64,000 nt of DNA from Sanderia malayensis (lineage: Eukaryota; Cnidaria; Scyphozoa; Semaeostomeae; Pelagiidae). Numbering within the stretch: position 1 is the stretch's first letter; each line of letters starts with the position of its first letter. The translations under genes were made by a program, and so were the position numbers. Below are positions 27,401 to 39,400 of this stretch, piece after piece. A model generated the notes under the pieces. It made no database searches, was not told the origin of the DNA, and saw nothing but the letters and a program-made list of their open reading frames with translations. Location: the NCBI GenBank assembly GCA_013076295.1, contig RQOL01000531.1, forward strand, positions 2,294,001 through 2,358,000, written 5' to 3'.

Positions 27401-30400
27401 CCAATTCATCAACCTTCACTTTGTTACCAATACCGATCACAAACATGGTTATGCCAGAGTCGCGAATGCGTTTTGCTACTTCAGCTGGATCTGTTGTATC
27501 TGGGTCGTTCGTCTGAGCTCCATCTGTCAACACGAACAGGACCTTGGGCACTGCAGCACGCCCGCCATTCGACTGCAAGAACAACTGCTTCTCAGCTACC
27601 TTTAAACCCTTGTCAATTCTCGTCGTGTAGCCCATAAATGGCAATTTGTCCACGGCACTCCTAAACTCGCTGGCCGACTTGTGTTCGGACAATTTCGCGC
27701 TCAGTTCTGCGTCGTAACTAAAAGTCACGAGACCCGCTCTGCCTCCAGCTGGTGAAATATCGAAGATATTCGATACAGATTTCACAAACTGCTTCTCTCG
27801 ATCAAACTCACGTCGAAGACTGCCAGATGAATCGACAACGAATCCAATGTCGGCAGTATTGTCACATGGTGCAACTAAAAATCAAGTAAAGCACAATCAA
27901 TTTAGTACTAGCTACCTTCTTTCAGCTACAGTTCCATGCAATGCTGTTACAGCCCAGCCTGATGAAAACAGCTGACACTTCTGCATCTGTCGCACGCTGT
28001 CATTAACTACACGCAGTGCAAGTAAACAGCTCACTTACCTGACGCCTGCAAGCACGTAGAACCAATAATAGTCTTGACAAATTCCTTCGACTTTAGACGG
28101 TCAAAATCTTCTGCAATGTACAAATTGTCTTCAGACGTGACGATCGACTTCAGTTCTTGCCTGTTCACTTTCGATCCGATACCGATCACTATCACTTTGA
28201 TGTCAGCGTCGTGAAATCGAGCTACTGCTTTTTTCGGGGCAACTGCACCAGGCTCGTTTGACTGTGCACCATCGGTGAGCAAGATGAGCACTTTTGGAGC
28301 CTTCACTCTCATGCCATTCCTCTCATTAAACATCTGATCGTAGGCCAACGTCAGTGCCTTGTCAATTCTCGTCGTCGATTTCAGCAGGGGCAAATTGTCC
28401 ACAGCTGATTCAAAGTCTTTGTAGTTTATGTAGTCGGCAAATTTTATGCTCAACCTAGCATGGTTACTAAACAATACAACGCCAACATGACTTCCTTTCG
28501 ATGAAATATCCAAGCCGCTGGCAACTTCTTTGACAAAATCTTTCTCTTTCCCGTACTCTCGGCTCAGACTTCCAGATGAATCCACTATAAATCCCACATC
28601 TGCAACAGCTGCACAATCCGGTGCATCTTCCACTAGAAAAATCAATAATACAAACTATTCACTTCACTCATCATTACCACACACCATTCACCACCTATAT
28701 CTACACTACTCCATTTTCGCTGCCAGTAAATCATCAACAAAATTACCTTTTGTGCAACCGGCCTTTGAAACCTCTTGCACAAACTTGCGCGACTGCAAAT
28801 CGTCAAAGTCTTTGGATAGAAAAACATTCGACTTCTTTCCAGCTATACTCTCTAACTCAGCCACTTTTACATTGGCACCGATGCCTATGACAATCAACTC
28901 AATGCCGTCATCTCTCAGTTCCTTCGATAAGACGGACGGATCCACAGCATCTGCATCCCAAGTCTGAGAGCCGTCAGTTAAAAGGAAAACAAGCTTTGGG
29001 GCATCGCTCCTCGAACCAACCATTAATTGGTCTTTTGCAACTTTCAAAGCCTTGTCTATTCTAGTTGTAAATCCAAACAGTGGAAGCTCGTCTACGGCCT
29101 TGTTGAAATCCTTCAAATTATTGTGCTTATTCATGCCTATGCTCAACTCAGCAACATGACTGAACGTAACGACGCCAGCACGACTACCGGCTTGAGAAAT
29201 CTCGAACACCTCGGCAATCTGCTTTACGAACGCCTTCTCCTTGCCGTACTCCCTGCGCAAACTTCCTGACGAGTCGACTATGAAGCCAACATTAGCCACG
29301 TTTCTGCACTTTGACACTGAAAATCAAGTCAACAAAACCGTTTTACAGCCTATCCATCCATCTATACGTGGCCAACAACAAATCTTCCAAGAATACAAAC
29401 CTGTCGACTTGCAAGCAGACTCTCCAATCCTTGCCTTCAAGGCATCGGATGCCAGCTCAGGATAGCTTTTCACAACATATACATCACTTGGTTCACGTGC
29501 TATCTCCTTAACACCAGCATTACCTGCTGCGGGTCCTACAGCAATCACGATGACTTTAGTACGATCTTCGTGCAACTGACCAACAGCCTTGCTCAACATT
29601 GCAGCACCCACATTGTCGCCAGTGGCTCTTGAAGACACAATTATCAGGATTTTCGGCACATCCTCTCTCCCTCCGTTTGCAGGGCTGAACAGGTCTCGAG
29701 AACTTCTCTTGATCGCCTCATCTACCTGCAGGGTATCAACTTCAGAGCTCTTCAACCTCTCTATTGCCTTCTTGAAATCATCTGCCCTTGCATGATCTGT
29801 CAATTTCATCATCGTTCCACCTGGTTTATCTGATGTGATCACACCAAAACGACTGGCTCTTGACGAATTTCCAAATACATCTGCAATGCTCTGCACAAAG
29901 TGCTTTTGCTGTAAAAACCCTGCTTCATCTCGTCCTGCAGAATCCAAAATGAACCCAATGTCTGCAACAGCATCGCATTGGAAAGGCTTCTTGGCTGTAA
30001 ACGGAGACAAAAACAAATTCTTTACTCACAAAACACAAAACATTGCAGCACGGCAATAGGCCATAACACTACAAGGCAACATTTACATGTGGCACTACAC
30101 AGACACACACACAAATTGCATATATAAGAATCGGCCTTACATAGTTCACATCCAGTCTTTGACACGCTGTCCAAAAATGATGGCGATATGAGCTCATCAA
30201 AATTGCTTGCCTCGTACAAATTCGACTTGTCGCCAGCCATGTGCAGTAGCTCTTTGCTGTCCACCTTGCTGCCAATACCAATCACAATCAGTTTGACACC
30301 TGCTTGCCGAATTTCCTTTGCAAGCACACCAGGATCCACAGCATCGGCATCAGCCGACTGTGCACCATCCGTAAGAAGTACGAGCAGCTTCGGAATACTT

Positions 30401-33400
30401 GCACGAGCACCATTTCTCGACGTAAATAATTCATCTCTTGCCAATCGCAAGGCCTTGTCTATTCTCGTCGTGTGGCCGAGCAAAGGTATCCGGTCGACGG
30501 CATTCTTGAAAGCACTAACGTTCTTATAATCTGACAACTTAATGCTGTGCTCTGCATGCCAACTGAACGTGATCACTGCTCCTCTGCTACCCGTTTTAGA
30601 GATTGCAAACGAATCAGCAAGAGCTTTAACAAACTCCTTTTCTTTTCCGTACTCACGCCGTACACTTTTGGACGAGTCGACGATAAAACCAACGTCGACA
30701 ACATGCTCACACTTTGGTGCTACGGAAAGATGAGAGAAACAATCAGACATCCGCTCAACCTTACCATCTACTCTACCATGGCAAGGCAGCAACACTGCCC
30801 CGAAAGGCTCTCAAAACAAGTAGATAGAACACAAAGCCAGCGAAACACACCAACATACCTGCTTGACACGATGCAGCAGTGATATTATCAATGAATCCTC
30901 CGGATATGAGCTGGTCGAAATTCTTGGCTAAGTACAAATCCTCCTCTGATTTCACCATGCTCTTCAATTCATCTCTCTTCACATTCGAGCCTACACCAAT
31001 GGCAATCACTTTGACACCGGACTCGTGAAATGGTGCCACTGCCTGTCCAAGTGGCACAGCATCAACTGCATTGGTCTGCTTGCCGTCAGTAAGCACAATC
31101 AATACCTGCGGCACATCTAATCTCATGCCATTGCTAGGCTGGAATAAAATCCTCTGCGCCACATCCAAAGCTCTGTCGATCCTTGTTGATTTTCCGAACA
31201 GAGGTAACTCGTCGATGGTCTTGTTAAATATAGCAACATCGTTCTTCTCCGAAAATCCAACCTTCACCTGAGCACGGCCGCTGAAAAGCACAATACCAGC
31301 ATGGCTGCCTCCTTCACGGATGTCGAACCTAGTAGCCACGGATTTGACAAACGACTTCTCTTTATCGTAGTCGTCTTTCAGGCTGCCCGATGAGTCGACG
31401 ATAAAGCCAACGTCTGCACGCCCTCTGCATCTCTTAATCTTAGATGGAGGTGGGGGTGCAGGTGCAGGGCATGATCGGTTTGAAATCTTCTCCAAGAAGC
31501 CAGCCGAATTCAAATGATCAAAATTCTTTGCCAAAAACAACCTCTTCTCATCGCCGGCAATTCGCGCCAATTCATCAACCTTCACTTTGTTACCAATACC
31601 GATCACAAACATGGTTATGCCAGAGTCGCGAATGCGTTTTGCTACTTCAGCTGGATCTGTTGTATCTGGGTCGTTCGTCTGAGCTCCATCTGTCAACACG
31701 AACAGGACCTTGGGCACTGCAGCACGCCCGCCATTCGACTGCAAGAACAACTGCTTCTCAGCTACCTTTAAACCCTTGTCAATTCTCGTCGTGTAGCCCA
31801 TAAATGGCAATTTGTCCACGGCACTCCTAAACTCGCTGGCCGACTTGTGTTCGGACAATTTCGCGCTCAGTTCTGCGTCGTAACTAAAAGTCACGAGACC
31901 CGCTCTGCCTCCAGCTGGTGAAATATCGAAGATATTCGATACAGATTTCACAAACTGCTTCTCTCGATCAAACTCACGTCGAAGACTGCCAGATGAATCG
32001 ACAACGAATCCAATGTCGGCAGTATTGTCACATGGTGCAACTAAAAATCAAGTAAAGCACAATCAATTTAGTACTAGCTACCTTCTTTCAGCTACAGTTC
32101 CATGCAATGCTGTTACAGCCCAGCCTGATGAAAACAGCTGACACTTCTGCATCTGTCGCACGCTGTCATTAACTACACGCAGTGCAAGTAAACAGCTCAC
32201 TTACCTGACGCCTGCAAGCACGTAGAACCAATAATAGTCTTGACAAATTCCTTCGACTTTAGACGGTCAAAATCTTCTGCAATGTACAAATTGTCTTCAG
32301 ACGTGACGATCGACTTCAGTTCTTGCCTGTTCACTTTCGATCCGATACCGATCACTATCACTTTGATGTCAGCGTCGTGAAATCGAGCTACTGCTTTTTT
32401 CGGGGCAACTGCACCAGGCTCGTTTGACTGTGCACCATCGGTGAGCAAGATGAGTACTTTTGGAGCCTTCACTCTCATGCCATTCCTCTCATTAAACATC
32501 TGATCGTAGGCCAACGTCAGTGCCTTGTCAATTCTCGTCGTCGATTTCAGCAGGGGCAAATTGTCCACAGCTGATTCAAAGTCTTTGTAGTTTGTGTAGT
32601 CGGAAAATTTTATGCTCAACTTAGCATGGTAACTAAACAATACAACGCCAACATGACTTCCTTTCGATGAAATATCCAAGCCGCTGGCCACTTCTTTGAC
32701 AAAGTCTTTCTCTTTCCCGTACTCTCGGCTCAAACTTCCAGATGAATCCACTATAAATCCCACATCTGCAACAGCTGCACAATCCGGCACATCTTCCGCT
32801 AGAAACATAAAAAAGCAATAAATGCAAAAAGGAGAAGAAAACGTGTTGTAAGTGTAAGGTATATATATATCTTGGAGCTGGTTGAAATTGTAGCTGAAAT
32901 GGCAAATTGTTAGTTTTGATTAGGAATAAAATTCGTCAATTAATGGGAACTCATTGGTAGCTCACCTTTTTGACATGCTGCTTTGGAAACTTTGGAAATA
33001 AAAGTGCCTGACTGCAGCTGATCGAAGTCGTCAACATGAAAAGCATTGTCGGTTGTTCCTGCAATTTTTAGCAATTGTTCTTTGACTACGCCTCTTCCAA
33101 TACCAATTACAACTAGTTTGATGCCCATGTCGCGAATATCTTTTGCAATAACTGCCGGCTCCAATGCGTCGCTGTTCTGCGTTTGTACACCATCTGTCAG
33201 CAAAATCAAAATCCTCGGCATGCCGGATTTAGCCTCTGTCATAAGTTTGTTCTTTGCTAGCAGCAATGCTTTGTCTATTCTCGTCGTGTGGCCAATAAAG
33301 CCAATCTTATCGACAGCGTTCTGAAAATCCCTCGTATTCTTGTGATCCGTTAAGCGAATGCTGAGTTCTGCTTCATGGCTGAATGTCACAACGCCGGCTC

Positions 33401-36400
33401 TACTTCCAGTTTCGTGGATTGTGAATGCTTCAGCCATTGACTTGATGAATTGCTTTTCTTTACCGTATTCGCTTTCAAGACTTCCAGAAGAATCTAGAAT
33501 GAAGCCAACGCTCACAGGGTTCTGACACTTTGGAACTGTGAAAACAACAAAATGCAAAACTTTCAATTGGTATAATTGTAGCTCTGAGAACATATCATGG
33601 TAAATGCCTGTCCGCTCAGCTATTGTGAAGTACTTCAAAAGCCTCAAATAAACAAATGCAGCCTAATCATTAAAGAGCAACAAGAGAAGAAACATGGCTG
33701 GCTGGCTTGTGGATAGTTGACATCGCACCACAATGAGACCTCACACAACAATTAACTCTACTTTCTGTATGAATAAAGTAGAACAGAGGATTGGAGGGTT
33801 GATTTAGACTACTTTAAGTGTAACTGAATGAGAACTGAAAGTCTTTTGATAACATTATCAAAGGCATTCCAGTAATTCATGAATACATACCAGAGGCAAT
33901 ACAGATTCGCTGCGTTACGTCGTCAATGAAACGATCTCTTTGCAAGTAATCGGGAGTTTTAACGCTGACCAAATCGTCCTTCCCATCCACAATTTGAAGT
34001 AATTTAACTTTTTTCAGATTTTTGCCAACACTGATAACGATTATTTTTATGTTCGCTTCACGGTAAAGATTCACTGCGCCAGAGACCTTATCTGGATCAT
34101 CTTCTGATGTTAGAAGGACAAGAATTTGAGGTACAGTGCTTCTTGCTCCTTTTTTGCTGCTGAAAAGTTTACTGTATGTGGCTTTCAACATATCACCAAT
34201 GGAAGCCTGTCCTTGTTTGAATTTCAAGCCATCAACAGCTTTATGGAAACCACCAATATCAACAGCTTGATTCAGTTGGATAGTACTCACGGAGTCCTTG
34301 TTCATATAAACCATTCCAATATGGGCATTATCTGAGGATATTATAAATCGTTTTGCGATGTCTTTGATGAAATTCTTTTGCTGCTCGAATTGGGAGTGGC
34401 TTGCTGCGGTTGAGTCCAATGCGAAGGCCAAATCAATCACAGAATCACAGGTTAAGACTTCATAAACTGTAAAATATGAAAGGACAAATTAAACTAAAGC
34501 AACCAGTTAACACGTTCATTATTCGCTTTGTTCCATTGAGATAACATTCCAAAACCAGGAAGATTGACGAAAATGTAGCGGAATGAGATATCTATTTATT
34601 TGACTGTCACAAACACAACAAAACATTTTCACTGCAAAGGATGTGGTAACATACCGGCCTTGCAAGCTATACGAGACACTTCTTGTGCAAAACTCTGCGA
34701 ATTGAAATGATTAAAATTATTCTTCAACAACGTCCTCGCAGAATTTCCTGCGATAGCTGTCAATTCTTTCTTCTTCGTTGCACTTCCAATTCCAACTACG
34801 AATAGATGGGCACCCATTTTTCGGATTTCTTCTCCCACCGAGCTCGGGTCGGTAACGTCATAATCCGGTGTTTGCGAACCGTCCGTCAGCAAGAACACCA
34901 ATTTAGGATATCTTGCAAAATCCTCTGCCTTGAACTGTTTTAATTCATCTCTCACCATCTTCAAGCCTTTGTCGATACGAGTTGTCGTACCAATTAGGGA
35001 CAAATTCTCTGCTATGCTATTAAACTGCTTCTTTGATTTGAAGTCTGCGATTTTCAAATTTGTTACGGCATGGTCAGCAAACGTAACTATTCCGGCCCGA
35101 CTACTGAAAGCCAATGAACTGACAAATTTCTTCATGAAGTTCTTTTCTTTTACAAAGTTTTCGCCAATGCTACCAGAGGAGTCAATAACGAAAAAGAAGT
35201 CACCGTTACTGCTGCAATTTTGTACTGAAATGAAAAGAAACATGGTTGAATGTAAATAATAATAGTTCACAGTAAGAGCACGATAAAAGAGCTGTAATAA
35301 TAAGATTCTAATGGTGCACATATATTTAATGGAGTTTCCATTTTATCCTGATCATTTACTAAAAATCAGTACGAAGCCAGCATGTTGTGATTTCTCGAGT
35401 CACACATGATCTGGCACATTTTGTCTATCCAATACTGATACTTCCATTGACCAGAAAATCCTAGCATGGGTTAACTGCGAAGATTAATGCAAAATTATGA
35501 TAAACTGCATGGTGGAACACCAAACGTTTTCATTTGTGCAACATAGACAATTGATGACGATGGGCAACTTACTGGGTAGGTAGCAAGATGCTTCATATAT
35601 CCTGGAAATGAAATCTTGCGACTTGAGTTGGTTAAAATCCTTAGCACGATACATGTTCTTTGGATCTTTGACCATTGAAACAAGTTCACGAGGATCAACA
35701 GCTGGACCAATGCCGATTACTATAACCGTGATTCCATCTTGATGGAAAGGCTTGATTGCTTCTGCTGGAGTGATTGAATCATACTCAACAGTTTGCTTTC
35801 CATCTGTGAGAAGTACTAATACTTTTGAGACATTCTGTCGTGCTCCATTAGACACATTGAACATTTCGTTGTAAGCTACCTTCAGTGCTCTGTCGATACG
35901 AGTGATTGAGTCCATCAAAGGAAGACTATCCACTGAACTTTTGAATTCATCCAAGCTGTACGGATCAGAGAACTTGATTTTGAGTTTAGCAATTTTGCTA
36001 AACAAAACGAGAGCAGCTCTAGCGCCATTACTCAATGATGATATCTGAAGTCTTTCAGCGAGCATTTTAATAAACTGCTTCTCTTTTGGATATTCACTGC
36101 CCATACTGCCAGAGGAATCAAGAACAAAGCCAACGTCTGCAACAGTGTGACATTTTTCTTCATCTCCAACACCTGCAGTAAAAGTAAGGTTTGTATAAAC
36201 ACAAGATAACACATATAAATGGTTAGCAATAACGGATACCAAAATTCTAATACTGGGAGATTACAATTAAGAAGAGCACGATTCTCCAGGTAATTACAAG
36301 AACAAATTCACACATGAACTTTCTGCTTGAATATTTTTGGGCTTCAATAATTTGTAAAAAAAATCAATACCAGTAGTAACTTGTTTCAATTCTTTGTCAT

Positions 36401-39400
36401 ATAAAAACTTGATAGACAAACTTACTGGTTTTACAGCTCGTTTGGGAGACTTGCTTGATGAATTCTGGTGTAAGCAAGAAATCAAAATTTGACGCAGTGT
36501 AAACTTTGGATGAATGTCCGGCAATATGTGCCAATTCAGTTTCATTGACTTTCTTTCCAATACCAATAACAATGATTTGTATGCCACGTCTTCTTAATTT
36601 AGCAGAAAGAAGTCCTGGATCTATGACATCTGGGTCTGGTGTCTGAGAGCCATCAGTAAGGAGTATCAACATTTTGGAAACACCAGGCCTGTTGATCAAA
36701 TGCAGTTCATTAGTGCAGTGTAGAATAAAGCTTTAATAACACCACCGTACAAAAACATCTGTCCAGTGATGACGGCTGGCATAAAAAATGATTATTGTTG
36801 ACGAGCAGAAAAGAAAAATGTATGCACTGGTGTATATTAAAAAAAATCAGATGGATACAATATCAAAAAGCGATGGCTCCATCACTGTCTGAATGCATAT
36901 GTAAATAGTTGTGAGAAATACAAATGCTACCTTCCGCCATTTTTGGGGGTAAAAAAATCTGTTTGAGCAAGCTTCAAAGCCTTGTCGATTCTTGTTATGG
37001 AATTCATCATGGGCAGTCCGTCCACGGCAGCGTTGAAACCTCCCACAGAGTCATAGTCTGATAATTTTACGCTATGTTCTGCATCATAGCTGAATGTTAT
37101 GATACCAGCTCGCGTTGCGTCAAGTCCAATATGGAAAGACTTGGCCAGGGTCTTGACAAACTCTTTTTCCTTGTGGTACTCTTTCCGCAAGCTACCAGAA
37201 GAATCGACTATGAAGCCAAGGTCGAGCAATGACTTGCAATTTGAAACTACAAATTCGATAAATTCAGCATATTGGTAATGTATAACATGCAACTAATCTT
37301 TATAGTACTCATCCCGCCATTTCACAACATACATTTCAACTGTAACAATACATTGGAAATTCATTGGTCTCTCTGCGCTTAGCGCATAAACAAATCCCGA
37401 AGGATAGTAACTGTATTTGCCAATCAATCAGTTAAATCACCTATGCGATCTTGAATCAATATCGTACCTTCGAAGGTAAATTGTATTACACTAACCTGCG
37501 CCAAAACATGCCTCGATTGTCAACCGTTTCCAGAATGCATCTTCAGCCAACTCACTAGAGCTTGAAACCATAAAAACACTACTTGGATCTTTGGTAATAC
37601 TTATGAGTTCGTCTTTATCAGCAGAAGGGCCTATTCCAAGTGCAATAATCTTCTTGCCAACTTCATGAAAAGACTCAGCAGCGAATTTCGGAGCCCGATA
37701 GCCTGACACAGGAGTTTGCTTACCAGTGGTAATAATGAACAACAAATGTGGCACTTGATGTCTTGCGCCATTTTTCACACTGAATAAGTCATTATAGGCG
37801 AGTGATATTCCTTTATCAATGCGACGGAGTTCACCAGTCTGTCTTAAACTATCAACTGCTTTTCTAAATTTTCTCGGTGTTTCATAATCCGAAAAAGGAA
37901 TCATTAAATTGGCATCATCTTGAAAAGAGGCCAACCCAGCACGTGGTCCAGTGGCATTAACGGCAAAACCTTTAACGATGTTTTTAATGAACTTCTGAAC
38001 ATTTGCAAAGTCTTTTAAATTGTAGTAAGACGAATCTACCAAGAATCCAATGTCTACACCAGTGGAACAGAGAACTGTTGGTTGTTCTGCAAAAGCAAAA
38101 CAAAAAACCAAACATCAATTGATAAATCTAGTGACATTGGCTTGTTTGGCAAATCAATTCCTTCTTCAATCAATATCTGGCTATTCTTGGTAATGGAGAC
38201 TAGCACAGTCATTGTGAAATTGCACATGACAAATATTAGCTCAAGACCAGGTTTCCATATAGCCATAAGGTGCCGTAAAGTTGTTGCAACCATTGCTGAC
38301 GGCATATCGCAACCATGATGGTTACACTGCCGTAACACTTCATAACACCTTGCGGCTATATGGAGGCCAGGCTGGACAGAAATCAGCGTAGATCTTTAAT
38401 AACGATTATTCAAAGTAGATTGCAGACTATCAAATCAATGAAATCCATCACAATACATACCCGTTGCTTCTGCACAGGTTTTTGAGACGATTTTCTGAAG
38501 AAACCCGCCAATAAGCAGATCATCAAACGAATTTGGTAACAAGACATTATCAAGTGATCCAGCAAATGTGGCAAGTTCCAAGGCATCTACTTTACTCCCA
38601 ATGCCAATAGCAATGATGGTGACGCCTCTGTTTCTCAGAGCCTCGGCTTGCAGTTCTGGGGGAGTGGAATAAATGTTTTTCTCCTGTCTACCGTCGGTTA
38701 ATAGGAAAAGAAAATTTGGAGCATCTTTCCTGTCCCCGTTTGCCTCGGTGAAGAGCTCCATGTTTACCGTGTGCAAGCCGCGATCAATGTACGTCTGATG
38801 ATCCAAGAGGCGGACCTTCTCATCTACATCTTTGACAAACGACTGTGTGTCTGTATTGTCGGATAACTTGATGGAAAGTTCAGCATAATAACTGAACGTT
38901 ACCACGCCAATGTTGACTCCTGATTTCGAGATGGTCAAAGCTTTGGCAATGTCTTTGACAAACTGTTTCTCCTTATGGAATTCATTTTTCAAGCTGCCTG
39001 ATGAATCCACAAGTATACCAATGTCAGCTACTATTTTGCAACCTTGCTTTGCCTCACAAACATCACCTGAAAATTGTAGCAAACGTAAACTAAAATACAG
39101 TAATAATTATAAGAATTATATTTGCATAAAATATGAAGATAGCTGTTGCACAAAATGGCAACAAAATATTCATTACAACTCTATGGTAATTGCGAGTAAA
39201 GCCTCGTAGCTTTATATGTACTTTCCAAAAATATATGAGAAGAAAGTACTTTCCAAAGAAGATATAACTAGAAACACAGGGATGAATAAACAAAAACCAG
39301 AAGCCCATAATTAGTCACAAAAAACTAAAAAGTTTTGTCAGTAAAATTTTAGCTGAATGTGGAAAGCCTTTGGGAACACTTGAATGTGAGAAACACTTTG

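Larger units (their letters stand above)
16287..32798. repeat. four-copy tandem array, 4,165-4,166 bp period, inside the giant VWA gene
   Basis: Equivalent positions recur at, for example, exon H starts 17498, 21664, 25829 and 29994, and exon EF ends 18363, 22528, 26693 and 30859. Exons and introns are both almost identical; by eye I find only scattered single-base changes and one 1-base indel. Each unit in gene order is D, E+F (one exon), G, H, A: six VWA domains in five exons. Homology starts abruptly inside exon A of unit 1 (about 16287) and ends inside or at exon D of unit 4 (about 32798). All exons are phase 1-1, so gaining or losing a unit keeps the frame. Confidence 0.95.

Noticed and set aside
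16289..31803. Many plus-strand open frames of 60-145 codons repeated every 4.17 kb
   Set aside because: They are antisense shadows of the VWA exons. They repeat only because the array repeats and lack domain content.
16251..32798. Array as four separate tandem genes
   Set aside because: No unit has its own signal peptide, start or stop. All junctions are phase 1-1 splice sites and the frame continues through all units.
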